Shown here one piece after another: positions 38,761-49,485 of a DNA stretch of 56,047 nucleotides. Made by a program: the position numbers and the translations under genes. Location of the stretch: assembly GCA_002811645.1 (NCBI GenBank), contig PDIP01000135.1, positions 1-56,047 of the forward strand, written 5' to 3'. Under the pieces are notes generated by a model that saw only the letters and a program-made list of their open reading frames with translations, searched no databases and was not told the DNA's origin. Numbering within the stretch: the first letter of the stretch is position 1; each line of letters begins with the position of its first letter. This DNA is from Corallochytrium limacisporum (Eukaryota > Opisthokonta).

Positions 38761-39210
38761 GCCAGCGTCGTGCTCGCATCCGAACACTTACGCTCACAGT
38801 GAAGGGCTAAAATCTACTTCGATGGTCCATTGTCATCACCTTCCTTGTACCTGTGTGCTATCGTCCACCAGCTCAGATGTACGAAGGACACTTGATGAGC
38901 TCCCCGATCCCCAACCCCCTCTATCAGGTGCAGGGCGGCGATAGGGGGGGTGGGGTAGGGTAGGTTGAGTGGTGCTGGTGACGACAGTGGTAACCATCTC
39001 CACTCCCTCGAGTTTCTTCACCGTCAAAACAGTGGACAGGAGTCTTGGTGATGGCTGATACTGTCAAGGGACGGTTGTGCAGCTGCACAGGAGGTATTTT
39101 ATGGGTTGACGGCTCCCCACCAATACAGCCATTGCAAACTTTGATATTGGGTGCTTAACTTGAGGGCATGCCCAGAAATCACCAGCTGAGAAATGCCAAA
39201 CTGAGATAGC
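38761..39210. promoter_or_regulatory. Divergent promoter region of HEAT-like gene and CCDC43
   Basis: 450 bp with a G7-T-GGGG tract at 38944-38955. No other recognisable element. Confidence 0.4.
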
Positions 39211-39885
39211 ATGGAGGACACATACATGATCTTCGTAAGCAAGGTCCTCAGTGAAAAAGGGATCACTGATGATGCAATTGTCGAATACATTGGCAAGATG
39301 TTTCTGGAGGAAGGGGACGACCTTGATCCCGACGAGGCCGCTGACATAGTCCAGGGCTATGCTGAAGATGAAATCGATGGCCTCCAGACCGTTGTCGAGA
39401 AACTTCAGTGCCAGATTCGGACTCTAAAGACTCAGGAGGAAAGCAAGACTAAAGCACTCCGAGACCAGGAGCTAGAGGAGAGATTTGCCCAGCAGATGGC
39501 CATTGCACAGGAAGAGAAAGAAGCTCGTGATGCAGAGCTCGCGCGGCAGGCTGAGAAAGCCAATGCAATGGATTCAAAAGAACGAAGGCAACGAGAGGCG
39601 TTAATGGGAGCATACATGGAAGGAGAAGTAGTTGAAGAAGAGGATGAGCATGGCAATATATCCTTGGTCTACAACCAGAAATCCGACTCTGGTGGTAATT
39701 TGAATTCTATTGGCCCCAACCTGAATGCCGCAAGGGTCAAAGCTGCCGAGGTGCACCAGCGCATGGCTCAGAAAGCAGAGCATGACAAGAAGGTGTTGAG
39801 AGACAAAGAGACACTGGAGGCCCAGAAACGTAAAGAAGAAAAAGAAAAACGAAGAACACAGAAGAAGGAAAAGCGACGTATGTAG
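39211..39885 (+). CDS. CCDC43: CCDC43-like coiled-coil protein
   Basis: 224 residues (human CCDC43 is 224) from ATG 39211. The N-terminal conserved part reads as the PWI-like fold of this family: VSKVLSEKGITDDAIVEYIGKMFLEEGD (about 8-35), then DEAADIVQGY. The rest is a long charged coiled coil (about 70-140) and a very basic C-terminal helix rich in KRKEEKEKRR. In between, MGAYMEGEVVEEEDE and the LNAARVKAAEV segment match the family. Its molecular function is poorly known. It converges on the kinesin gene with 92 bp between stops. Confidence 0.85.
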   Translation: MEDTYMIFVSKVLSEKGITDDAIVEYIGKMFLEEGDDLDPDEAADIVQGYAEDEIDGLQTVVEKLQCQIRTLKTQEESKTKALRDQELEERFAQQMAIAQEEKEARDAELARQAEKANAMDSKERRQREALMGAYMEGEVVEEEDEHGNISLVYNQKSDSGGNLNSIGPNLNAARVKAAEVHQRMAQKAEHDKKVLRDKETLEAQKRKEEKEKRRTQKKEKRRM

Positions 39886-39977
39886 GCAACGACTCACAGA
39901 ACATATAAGATGCACACTGCAACCTGATGTAACCTAAACGACTACAGATTAATGTATTGACCAGGAGTTAAAGTGAA

Positions 39978-42900
39978 TTAACCCTTTGTTCGTGGAGTCC
40001 CGTCATAGTGCCAAATTCCAATGGACTGGTCCGCAGAGCCAGTGACAAATGTCTGGTTATTCACACAGATGTCGTTGATGGCTCCTTTATGTGCATGCAT
40101 ACTGCCCTGCAAGGTAACGCTACCACTTTGCCACACATTCACGTAGCCACTGCGGCATGCAGTAATGATGTGGTCGTCGTCCAGGGATCTGATGCATTTC
40201 ACCCAATCACCGTGCGCATTTTTGACGCCTTGATTGACCGTATAGTCCTGTCGGCTCCATCGTTTAATTGACTTGTCCCGAGAGCCACTCCACACGTACT
40301 GGCCATCAACTAAAACACAATTGATGGCATCATAATGAGGAGGCTTGAGCGTGTTGATGTGATCAAAAGTCTTTGGGTCGAGGATTTTGACATGCTTGTC
40401 CTGACCACCGATCACGAGCTGCTGTTCGCCTTGAGGTGTAGTGAGCAAACTCAAACTGAAAATTGGTGCCCGATGGCCAGATGAACTTTGAATGGCACGC
40501 AATGTACGGCTATCCATAACGTGCATACTCTTGCCCATGGCCAATACAAATTGGTTGTCCTGAATCCAAATCATATCCGCAATATCACCACTGCTTCCAT
40601 CAATGCCATGTAGATTCACGCTCTGTACGAGCTCACCCGTCCTCGCATCCCAACGGCTAGCCTTGCTTTCAGAACAAGTCCAAGCCTCATTATTACGTAA
40701 GATGCAGGTCCTCACCGTGTTGTTAAATCCCCGCAGGGTTAGTATTTCTTGCGCAGTGTTCAGATCCCACAATCTAGAAGTCCGGTCCTGAGAACCACTT
40801 AGAAGCCAATGGCCATCAATGCTCAAAGAAACAACATCGCGTAGGTGTCCGATCAGCGTGTTTCTGAAGCTTATAGATGGTAATCCATTCATGTCAGGTT
40901 GTGAGAACGTTTCCTGTGGGCTATACATCAGATTCTGTCCAGATTGCGGGCTTCGGTCATGACTTCGATCATGTCGCACCCTTGCAGGTGAGATGAGCTC
41001 AATCTCCGCACTCTTAGTGCGACTACGTGTCATGTGCTGTGTACCAAAGGCTGCCATTTCCTCCCGAACCGAATTTAGTCGTTTGCTGACTGCGTCGTGG
41101 ATTTGAATGCTTGATGACATAGCGTCTGTAAGTTCTCCTGCAGAGACACAAGAGTCAGAGCCGTTTCGTAAGGGGCTCTGCAGGCTTCGACTGGTTGATG
41201 GCGAGTACCCAGATCGCTCTGGAGAAGGATCGCGCATGGCTTCCTCAATATACTGACGGTAGTCGTTGATTGTTTGTTCCTGTGTCAGAGACGAGTATCC
41301 CATCTCGACAAAAATCTTGAATATGTACTCAATGAAACTAGGCATGTCCTCTTCTTCGATTTGTGATACAAATTGAGTAGCTGTATCTGAGACATCGACA
41401 TTGTCCATGATGTTGCTTTGCTCACGTACAATGCTCTCTTGCAAATACCGAAACTCTTCTTGAAGAGAATCGAGATTATCTTCTGTTTCCTGCATTTCAT
41501 CGCGCTCTGCCTCAGTGGTAAGCTCTGACACGTTCGCAAGCTCTTCTTCTAAACGCTTCATCGAAGTCACGCATGCTTTTCGAAGAATGATTAGACGTTC
41601 GAGATTTCGAGTCGCCCAGTGGTGAACAATGACCTTCTGCACTTCCTGCTCCCAGACAGCGGTAACAACCTTCATGCGTGCAGCCTTTCGCTTCCGACTA
41701 CGATTCGGAGCGAATCGACCTCCCGACTGTGCCTGAGTCAGTTGAACTTGTTGCTTTGTTTTCAACGTAGTTATTTGACGCTCAGTTCGCTCTAATTTCG
41801 TCGACAGTGATGCTTTCTCCTTATTGGTACGTCTGATTATTGCATCCTTTTGCCTCACAAGCCGGTTAACTTCTTCCACCCTTTTACGATACGCTAAGTT
41901 GTCTCTTAGAGCACGACTTCTTTGATCATTCAAGCGAGTGATCTCGCACTGCAAGGCATTCAGCTTCTTCTCCATGCGATGTCGCAAGAGCAAGGCCTCT
42001 TTCGCCTGCTTCTGCTCTTGTGTTAGGTGGTCGATCTTTTGCGTCAGCCGTGCCATCTCCTCTTCATAACGTTGCTTCAAAGCACTTTTCTCTTGCTCTG
42101 TCATTGCTTTGGATTGTTCCAGTCTCTGCCGGGCTTCATTCTTTTGATTTTCATATTCTTGAATTTGGCGCATGAGATTTGCCAGTCTTTCTTCGTAGTG
42201 ATGTTTGAGATACTCATTTTCCTCGCTCAGATGTTGAAAATCCTGAATGAATTCGGTCAATTTGGTTTGCAATTCGTCTTCATCAACCTTTAGCGACGCA
42301 GCAAACGTCCGTGGAGTTGGTAGATCCTCAGACTCATCCAAGCTACGTGGTTTGGTAGTACCGTCGCCATCATTCAACCCATAGGCTTGGGCTTCTGGAG
42401 TCAGCACTTCGTGAGTAGCTTCCGCTGCTTTGTTTGCCTCACTCTTGCTTTCCTGCTCCAAATTGAGTCGCTCTTCATCTGCAAGTTCGCCGTTTGATCG
42501 ACGTTTACCAAACAGCGCACTGAACAGAGTCATCAGCTGGCGGGGATTCTTTTGTGCACTTGACGGACTGCTACATGGAGAGGAGAAACTCTCCGTCTTC
42601 GGCGCGTCCACCTTGAACACATCCGTGTCTGACATTTGCGCGGCAGCATGACTGTGGACTGACAATCCTAAACGCTCTCGCAGTGTGCGATTCTCTGAGC
42701 GCAAAGTTCGATTCTCTTCCCGCAATCGCCTACACTCCTCTGCCAATTCGTCCCGTCGATACATTTCACCACCGATAGACGTTATTCCATTACCATCACC
42801 CGAACTTCCCTTCATAGCTAATAGTTCTGCTGTTAGTTGCTGTACTTGGCGCTGAAGAGCCCTAATTTGTATGTGATCACTGTCTTCGCTGGCGACAACC

Positions 42901-44021
42901 TTGTTGACAATATTTCGGGCACGATTTGCATACTTCAGTGTGTTGAGTGTCTCTGTAAAGTCGCAGTCACTGGGGCTAATGCAGGCTACCATAACGGTCC
43001 GGCTATTACCGCCTAAACTATCTTGCAATAGCCGAGTTAGTTTGCTGTCTCGATAGGGAACGTGTGTGACTTTCCGGCTGGTGTCCCCGAGGGCACTGAT
43101 TACATTGCCCAAGGCCAACAACCCATAATTAATCGCGATCCCTTCCTTGGCACGATTTCCTTCTGCTCTAGTACGTTTCAACCGCTCGCTTCCTGCCAAA
43201 TCTACGAAGTTTATCTTGCTTCGCCGTGTCACCCAATTGCGTATTTCTCCATTGTCGATTACAGGTTCCTTGAGAGTCATGTACAGTGTGAAAATCGCGT
43301 GACTCCGACTACTGCTAATGTTCATGTTTGTGGATGCAGTTTTCCGGTTGAGGATTCCCTTTTGCAAGTTGTCAAATACATCTTCAGCTGTATGTACTGT
43401 CTTGCTATTGACTCCTTGTATCGTAATTCCGTCATCATCTTCCCGGAGCTTCAAGCCTGCATGGCCCGCACCCAGAGACGGGATATTTGGCGGCTGACGT
43501 TCTCGTTCGTGCAAGAGGTCATAAATTTCTTCGTTGTACAATTCAACGAACGTACATTGCAAGGACATCTCTGTCGAACCTACCCCGGGTATTCCCTCTG
43601 GTACTGTCACGTTTGTGGACAGGAGTCGGGCCCGCCGGTCCGTCCAAATTCGGAACAAATGGTCGACTGCTTGTGGAATCACGCCCTGCTGGCCTGTGGC
43701 GTCGTATTCACTAAACGCGGTGCCCATCGTGTACGTCTTCCCACTACCTGTTTGACCATAGGCAAGGACGCTCGCATTAAAGCCATCGAAACATCTGAGT
43801 ACTATGTCTTCAAATGTCTTCGCATACGTTTCTCGCTGTCCCTTCTCTGGGGATACAACTGAGTCGAAGCGAAACCCGCGATCGTTTCCCATGAGCACTT
43901 GATCATTCTCCTCGTCTACTGCGACGCATTGGCTACACATATCCAGCAATTCTCTTTGACTTTGAGGCCGAACACGAACGACTACCCGAACGGTCTCCTC
44001 GTTTTCTCCATTGACCACCAT
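39978..44021 (-). CDS. KIF21A: KIF21-type kinesin-4 with C-terminal WD40 propeller
   Basis: 1347 residues, ATG 44021 (GGCCATGG), stop TAA. The N-terminal motor domain is about 1-375 with P-loop GQTGSGKT (89-96), switch I NISSSRSH (234-241) and switch II DLAGSE (274-279), followed by the neck-linker region NTLKYANRARNIVNKV. A long coiled-coil stalk (about 385-960) includes an unusually basic segment RSRKRKAARMK near 770-780. A disordered region follows, then about seven WD40 repeats (about 1050-1347), with GHLRDVVSLSIDGHWLLSGSQDRTSRLWDL as the first. The motor-stalk-WD40 order is that of KIF21A/B, kinesin-4 motors that restrain microtubule growth. The ATPase motifs are intact. Confidence 0.93.
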   Translation of the reverse strand: MVVNGENEETVRVVVRVRPQSQRELLDMCSQCVAVDEENDQVLMGNDRGFRFDSVVSPEKGQRETYAKTFEDIVLRCFDGFNASVLAYGQTGSGKTYTMGTAFSEYDATGQQGVIPQAVDHLFRIWTDRRARLLSTNVTVPEGIPGVGSTEMSLQCTFVELYNEEIYDLLHERERQPPNIPSLGAGHAGLKLREDDDGITIQGVNSKTVHTAEDVFDNLQKGILNRKTASTNMNISSSRSHAIFTLYMTLKEPVIDNGEIRNWVTRRSKINFVDLAGSERLKRTRAEGNRAKEGIAINYGLLALGNVISALGDTSRKVTHVPYRDSKLTRLLQDSLGGNSRTVMVACISPSDCDFTETLNTLKYANRARNIVNKVVASEDSDHIQIRALQRQVQQLTAELLAMKGSSGDGNGITSIGGEMYRRDELAEECRRLREENRTLRSENRTLRERLGLSVHSHAAAQMSDTDVFKVDAPKTESFSSPCSSPSSAQKNPRQLMTLFSALFGKRRSNGELADEERLNLEQESKSEANKAAEATHEVLTPEAQAYGLNDGDGTTKPRSLDESEDLPTPRTFAASLKVDEDELQTKLTEFIQDFQHLSEENEYLKHHYEERLANLMRQIQEYENQKNEARQRLEQSKAMTEQEKSALKQRYEEEMARLTQKIDHLTQEQKQAKEALLLRHRMEKKLNALQCEITRLNDQRSRALRDNLAYRKRVEEVNRLVRQKDAIIRRTNKEKASLSTKLERTERQITTLKTKQQVQLTQAQSGGRFAPNRSRKRKAARMKVVTAVWEQEVQKVIVHHWATRNLERLIILRKACVTSMKRLEEELANVSELTTEAERDEMQETEDNLDSLQEEFRYLQESIVREQSNIMDNVDVSDTATQFVSQIEEEDMPSFIEYIFKIFVEMGYSSLTQEQTINDYRQYIEEAMRDPSPERSGYSPSTSRSLQSPLRNGSDSCVSAGELTDAMSSSIQIHDAVSKRLNSVREEMAAFGTQHMTRSRTKSAEIELISPARVRHDRSHDRSPQSGQNLMYSPQETFSQPDMNGLPSISFRNTLIGHLRDVVSLSIDGHWLLSGSQDRTSRLWDLNTAQEILTLRGFNNTVRTCILRNNEAWTCSESKASRWDARTGELVQSVNLHGIDGSSGDIADMIWIQDNQFVLAMGKSMHVMDSRTLRAIQSSSGHRAPIFSLSLLTTPQGEQQLVIGGQDKHVKILDPKTFDHINTLKPPHYDAINCVLVDGQYVWSGSRDKSIKRWSRQDYTVNQGVKNAHGDWVKCIRSLDDDHIITACRSGYVNVWQSGSVTLQGSMHAHKGAINDICVNNQTFVTGSADQSIGIWHYDGTPRTKG

Positions 44022-45796
44022 GGCCGTGTTGATATGATTACTGACTTCGGGACATTTGCGAAGTGCGCCACTCTAAAGCGAGGGCAGTCATAGACCCCAA
44101 GGTCATACAGCGTTAAGCATGGCTGCTATCAGTTGGTAAATGGGCTGGACATAACGCAGTTATTGCCGCCATTTGGGTAGTGAATGGTGCTAATATTTGT
44201 CACCCGAAATACGTCTCGCTTTCTCATAGGTTGGCGGGACCTACCGCACCCGGATGTAGTTAGTCCGAACGTCCTCCGCAGTCCATTTTTGCTTTCGTTG
44301 AGTACGGATGCCGGTGGGCCATCATATAAAATCACGAACAAGCTACCTTCCCCCAAACGAGAACGAATCAACCAAATTGCAAATACTAGAGGTCATTTAG
44401 TTAAGTGTGGTATGAATCTACCAATGACCAATTCCATTGGAGAGGTTCCATATTGTGGGACTTTACGACATGGAATGCATTATTATGGAGCGGTTTTTCT
44501 ATGTTCCAAAAACAAAGCAACCATTATTCTGTGTCTCTGGCACGGTAACAATTGGGAAATCAAGCCTGGCTCATTCCATGTCCTGGAATTCCATTAAAGT
44601 ATTGTTCGTCAACTCTTCTGGAAGGAAGGAAAGACTGAGATCCAAGCAAATCTTCATTAAGTAGTGCGACAAGAACTAATAATCTCGCTTAAATGCAAGA
44701 ATTTTGACGAATAATTGAATTTGAGGTCGAACCTGTGGAGCAAATTTAATTCAAGTATCGTAGCTATCAAATTTCTCCTTTACCACGTAAGTGTATTCAA
44801 AGCACACAATATTTGAATATATGTGTTTGCATGAAGATATCACTTTTGGTCCTATTTATATGTACGCATTTAGCAATTGCAATAAGAAAAGAAATGATGG
44901 AACATCAAACGCTACGTTCAGGCCACCGTTTCATCAAGAATTCCCCAGGCTGGAGGCAAGAATTTTGAATGCGTTTCTGCTCGGACGAATGTGGATATGG
45001 AAGAAGCAACCTTGCACTGCATAAGGACATGGGACTATGCTTCTGGGTAATACTGTTGTTGTCATCGTTTAGCAAATCACTGAAATTATTGAGTTCAGTT
45101 AAGTTCTTTGATTGGCATGTTCTGTGTGCCTTTGTTTGCTCGACTGGCTATGGAGCGAAAAGAGACTGTGCTGCGGTCGTCACTCTCCCATAAGGCAGGA
45201 ATAATTCGGAACCGCATCTAAACTGGGGAACCCATACGTTGCCCCTAGTGCCTGTTTCCTTGTTTTGTGGATGAATCCTGATGCTAGTAACTAACTAACT
45301 ACTACTTATTGGGCTGGGCTGTACACAATGGCGCTGGGGAGAAATTGCGGGGTTCGAAATATCCAGAGAGAGCTCGTGGCAGTACCCACTTGGGAGTCCT
45401 AACGGTATGTGACCTAGGGCGCTCCCAGAAGCGTGTCGGTCTTAGAGACAGCACTTTTCTTTGCAAGAGGAAGTCCCGTCTCCCCACGAAACACAAGCTC
45501 ACCACAGGTTCACTTTGAAAACCTACGCTTTAAGCGGTAGCGGGGTCTGCCACGGTAACTGTTGGATGGACGAAAACCGGCAGAGGTTCTTCTTTGACTG
45601 GCAGCGGTTGGCTCTCCAGATCGCTCGCTACGCAACGTTCCAGTGGCATGACACATGTATCACTGGCGGCAGGTATTTTTCGCTACTGTCCTATTGTATG
45701 GGATTGCGGAGCACCATCATGTTTATGGAAAAATATATGCACATGACCTTCGTGAAATATTGACGATGCCTCTTTGTGAACCCTGACAGGTGCACA
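44022..45796. promoter_or_regulatory. Long AT-rich divergent region, kinesin/NT5DC
   Basis: 1.77 kb between divergent starts. The middle (about 44590-45130) is distinctly AT-rich, with TTTGAATATATG-type sequence and no G or C run of six. It is the largest 5'-side gap here lacking such a run. CCAAT occurs twice close together near 44420-44432. Frames up to ~137 codons show no family features and I regard them as chance. Just before the NT5DC ATG the sequence CCTGACAG could be a splice acceptor. Confidence 0.45.
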
Positions 45797-47386
45797 ATGA
45801 TCAGATCTGGTGGTCTGCGGGGCAGACCGAGTTGGACGGTTGGAGGGCCGTTTCTCAGTCGGGCATGGCTGGGTACACGACCCTTTCAGGGCTCTCCTGT
45901 ATCTGCAAGCCCAAGTAAACAATTGCCTGACGTTGCGGGAAGCGCTTGGCCAGAGTTCTTTGCCCATACACACAGCCAAGGGCACTCGGGAGGCATGTCA
46001 GTGTACTATCCCAGGCCACAACATGTGTTTGTGAACAACACTGTAAACTTGGGTACTACAGATATATTTGGTTTCGATTATGATTGGACAATTTGTAACT
46101 ATAAGAGCCAATATCTGTTGCCACTGATCTATGAGATGGCAAGAAAGCACCTTATAGACGAATTCAAGTATCCCAGTGGATTTGCCTTGTACAAAGGGTA
46201 TGATCCTGATTTTGCCATCCGTGGACTCATGTTTGATGCTCGCAAGGGATTACTAGTAAAATTGAACCATGTGAATAGCTTGAGTTCAACTGCAGTTTTC
46301 TTCGGTCGCAGGCGACTGAGCCGGGAGGAGGTCCACGGACAGTACAGTGGCAAGCACATTCCGCTGGACTACCAACGACGGAATCTACGAACCATGTGGG
46401 ATTTATTCTGCTTACCAGAGGCTTGTCTCATTTCCAATATCATTCAGTATTTTGTGGATCGCAACATCAGCTTTGATCCATCTTACGTTTTCAACGATGT
46501 GGTGGCTGCCATTCGCCACATCCACATCAGCGGGCAATTGCATCGGGAGGTGATTGAGAACAAGTACAAGTACTTAGAAACCCGCCATGACCTACGGGAT
46601 CAGATTCAGAAACTGAAAAAGCAAGGAAATACCACCTTTTTGCTAACAAATTCTTCATACACTTTCGTTGATGAAGGCATGAAGTACATTTTTGCCAAGC
46701 ACGGCTCGTCGTGTGATGACTGGGCCAATTTATTTGACATCATCGTGACCAGTAGCGACAAACCAGCTTTCTACTCGAGTGACCGCCCGTTCCGGATTGT
46801 GGATGAGAGTAGTCATCGGCTGCAGTGGAAAAGTGTTGACAACATGTCGCCGAGTTCCATTTATGCAGAGGGAAGTCTGAAGAGTCTAAACAAGTTAACA
46901 AAATGGCATGGAGAGCGTGTGCTGTACCTCGGAGATCACTTGTACGCAGACCTATTAGAACCGACAAAGAGCAGTGGGTGGCGAACGGGTATGATCATCA
47001 AAGAGCTAGAAGATGAGGTTCTGGTGCGAAACTCATCGCAATATCGAGATATTGAAAGTCACATCACTTACAGTGAACAGGCATTGCAAGACATGTTTAC
47101 GTTCTGCGCCAGAGACCCAACAGCATATCGGAGACTTCGCGTAGAGATCGAGGAATGGGAGTATCGCCGACGCATGTTCTTGCGCCAGAGCGCCAATCTC
47201 TTCAATGTGAACTTTGGGAGCGTGTTCAGGTCGCATAGCGGTCCGACTCTGTTCAGTTACTTTGTAACGCGTTTCAGTGACATTTATACGAGTGATGTAA
47301 CAAATGTTTTGCAGTACCACAGCGACCACCGGTTTTTCCCCTTACATCGCAAGTACCTTCCGCACGAACCGCGAATAATGGAATAG
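45797..47386 (+). CDS. NT5DC2: NT5DC2/3-type HAD-family 5'-nucleotidase domain protein
   Basis: 529 residues from ATG 45797; seven upstream codons are open from a GTG only. The first ~60 residues are Arg/Ser/Pro-rich with no early acidic residue (MIRSGGLRGRPSWTV), fitting a mitochondrial targeting leader as in NT5DC2/3. The core starts with FGFDYDWT; Asp94 and Asp96 form the HAD DxDxT nucleophile pair and Thr98 completes it. Family segments follow: YPSGFALYKGYDPDFAIRGLMFD, GNTTFLLTNSSYTFVDEGM (HAD motif II Thr/Ser), and YLGDHLYADLLEPTKSSGWRT (acidic motif IV, GDH-D). The key residues of cytosolic-5'-nucleotidase-II-like enzymes are therefore present. Substrate is unknown for this subfamily. 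Confidence 0.9.
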   Translation: MIRSGGLRGRPSWTVGGPFLSRAWLGTRPFQGSPVSASPSKQLPDVAGSAWPEFFAHTHSQGHSGGMSVYYPRPQHVFVNNTVNLGTTDIFGFDYDWTICNYKSQYLLPLIYEMARKHLIDEFKYPSGFALYKGYDPDFAIRGLMFDARKGLLVKLNHVNSLSSTAVFFGRRRLSREEVHGQYSGKHIPLDYQRRNLRTMWDLFCLPEACLISNIIQYFVDRNISFDPSYVFNDVVAAIRHIHISGQLHREVIENKYKYLETRHDLRDQIQKLKKQGNTTFLLTNSSYTFVDEGMKYIFAKHGSSCDDWANLFDIIVTSSDKPAFYSSDRPFRIVDESSHRLQWKSVDNMSPSSIYAEGSLKSLNKLTKWHGERVLYLGDHLYADLLEPTKSSGWRTGMIIKELEDEVLVRNSSQYRDIESHITYSEQALQDMFTFCARDPTAYRRLRVEIEEWEYRRRMFLRQSANLFNVNFGSVFRSHSGPTLFSYFVTRFSDIYTSDVTNVLQYHSDHRFFPLHRKYLPHEPRIME

Positions 47387-47691
47387 TCTCCTAAGTGACC
47401 AACCTATCAAAGCTCATTACAGGTATAGACATGTACGTGTATTGTACAGCAAACACTGTCCTGAATTTGGGACATGCTTGCATTTCAACTCAGAGGCAGC
47501 TTGCTGCAGCCGAGCATTGCGATGCACAAATTGAATCACTGGCTAGCAATGCAAAACGAGGCCAGCTCTCACCAGCTAAACTTGAACAGAACACACACAA
47601 ATAATCAAGACTCTTAGCTGAACTCGGAGAATCACAAAACGCTTGATAGAAAACTTTCAGTCGCTTCATTTGCTAGAGTTGTCAATGAACA
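47387..47691. other. Convergent 3' gap NT5DC/CNOT3
   Basis: 305 bp of mixed, slightly AT-rich sequence with no G/C runs; probably 3' UTRs. Nothing else seen. Confidence 0.4.
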
Positions 47692-49485
47692 TCACAACAT
47701 TTCCTGGTCCTCGAGGTAATGGTACTCAAACGCAAAATCAGACTTGCGTCGCTGAACCCAATCAGTCTCGAAGTCAAAGAACAGATACGTGCCCTGCTCG
47801 TATTCGTCCGTAATCATCTTGGGCTCTTCATAGCGCTGGAACCAGGTTTTGTACTTCTTGTGGAAGCGCCAGCTCTTGTTCTTCAGCTCACAGGCCGCAA
47901 AGTATTGTTGGAATGAGTTTTGCTGGTAGTAGAATATGAAAAACAGGGTGTCCAGGGGCAGCTTCTCATAGGCTTCACCGTGGTGGAAAAGCTGAAGAGG
48001 AATTTGCGGATAGTATGGTGGTGTAGGTGCTGGCTGACTTGGGAGGTATATCGGTGATCTCTCACTATCAGCTGCCTGGGGGCAGTTTTGGTAGGACGCA
48101 TCCAGCATGGCGAGAATATGCTTGCGCTCCAAGGCACCGCCATCAATTGCGCTTCCAGCCTCACCAGCTGATTGAGCAGTTGCGGGCTGATTACTCACAT
48201 CGGGCACCGCAACACCACCGTCTGCAGCTTTGACGGCATCCGGTGCTGTGCCACTGCTATCCTGATCAGGTGGTATGGACGAGATTTTGTCCGGCACAAC
48301 CTGCTCTAGTCCTGGCGGTGCTTGAGACACGTCCATGGCATCAGGACCGTTTCGGACCGCTGCAGAGCCGGTGGTGTCTTTGGGGGATGTCGCACCAGCT
48401 GCAGAGGTTGTCTTGGTGGCCCCAGATGATGAAATTGCTGTGGACTCTTCCTTGTGAGTCTGAGCCGTGGAGGCTTTGCCAGCCGTAACACCAGCATACG
48501 CAACAGCTGGCTTTGGTGGCATTGCAGCAGGGATGGTAACCACCGGAGTTTTCGGCATCTGCCGCTTCTCTGGCACAGGAGCAGATACAGTCTTGGTTGC
48601 GGACTTTGTTGTTGTGGCTGCTGTTGTTGTACTAGTGTCGTCCGCTTTTGTGTGAATACTGCCGTGATCATCATCGTCCCGTTTGGAGCCTCGTTTCTTC
48701 TCATGCCTTTCGGGCTCTTCCTTTACGGGTTCATTTTCTGGAATATCACTAGTGGCGGCCACATGCCACTCGTCTGGCAGGCGATCAAAGTCGAAGTCTT
48801 CGTATAGATCTTCACCGTAGGCTTCAAACTCAAAGTCTGGCTCCTGATTATTCTCCACATAGTACATGATGTCCTCCTTGATGTTCTCAATCTCTTCACA
48901 GGTCACCGTATCGTTGTCAAGCATGCGAAGAAGAGTTTCCAGAGAGCTCATGTGCATCTTGTTTGTCTCAATTAATTGGTCCAGAACTTCTTTTCGCTCA
49001 GAGTCATCTCCACGCTTCTTCTTCTTGCCACTTGAGGCAAGACCATCGAGCTCCACTTCCGCTACATCAATTTGGACCGTCAGCTGGTCCAAGACCTCTG
49101 CTACCCAATTCCTAACTCCATCCTTTTGTTGTTCCTTTGGATCCTTCTTTGCAGCTAACCCGAGACCTTCCTTACTGTATGCTTTGGTCTTTGTTTCCTT
49201 CTCGACAACTTTGAAAGTTTCCATGCAAGTTTCAATTCTGCGACGATTTTCCAAAAGGGTATCCTTATTCTTAATGTCCTTGTCCGCTGCCCAAGTTTTA
49301 ATCTGGTCGCGCAAGCGCTGAAGTTTCTTGATCTCCTTCTTCAATTCGCCTTCATACTTCTCTTTCAGGTTTGGCTGACTCGCGTCCCGGAATTTTTCAT
49401 GGATCAAGTCGAACTCTTCTATTCCCTCACTGACCTTCTTCAAAACACGGTCAATTTCCGCTTGAAGTTTACGCTTTTCCGCCAT
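47692..49485 (-). CDS. CNOT3: CCR4-NOT subunit 3 (Not3/Not5)
   Basis: 597 residues, ATG 49485, stop TGA. The N-terminal Not3 domain (about 1-235) is the coiled-coil block opening with KRKLQAEIDRVLKKVSEGIEEFD and continuing with KEKYEGELKKEIKKLQRLRDQIK. A low-complexity Ser/Thr/Ala/Pro linker (about 260-460) follows. The C-terminal NOT-box (about 480-597) shows the family sequence YEKLPLDTLFFIFYYQQ and ends EYHYLEDQEML. It is part of the CCR4-NOT complex that deadenylates mRNA and regulates translation and transcription. The linker is shorter than in human CNOT3 (753 aa), nearer fungal Not5. Confidence 0.94.
   Translation of the reverse strand: MAEKRKLQAEIDRVLKKVSEGIEEFDLIHEKFRDASQPNLKEKYEGELKKEIKKLQRLRDQIKTWAADKDIKNKDTLLENRRRIETCMETFKVVEKETKTKAYSKEGLGLAAKKDPKEQQKDGVRNWVAEVLDQLTVQIDVAEVELDGLASSGKKKKRGDDSERKEVLDQLIETNKMHMSSLETLLRMLDNDTVTCEEIENIKEDIMYYVENNQEPDFEFEAYGEDLYEDFDFDRLPDEWHVAATSDIPENEPVKEEPERHEKKRGSKRDDDDHGSIHTKADDTSTTTAATTTKSATKTVSAPVPEKRQMPKTPVVTIPAAMPPKPAVAYAGVTAGKASTAQTHKEESTAISSSGATKTTSAAGATSPKDTTGSAAVRNGPDAMDVSQAPPGLEQVVPDKISSIPPDQDSSGTAPDAVKAADGGVAVPDVSNQPATAQSAGEAGSAIDGGALERKHILAMLDASYQNCPQAADSERSPIYLPSQPAPTPPYYPQIPLQLFHHGEAYEKLPLDTLFFIFYYQQNSFQQYFAACELKNKSWRFHKKYKTWFQRYEEPKMITDEYEQGTYLFFDFETDWVQRRKSDFAFEYHYLEDQEML

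Noticed and set aside
2142-44021. A functional cluster of mitotic genes (Nnf1-like, TPX2-like, CDC23, KIF21)
   Set aside because: They are scattered among unrelated housekeeping genes, with no shared promoters or ordering; two of the four identifications are tentative.
44184-44597. A 137-codon frame in the kinesin/NT5DC gap
   Set aside because: No recognisable motif and AT-rich random composition; kept only as part of the gap description.
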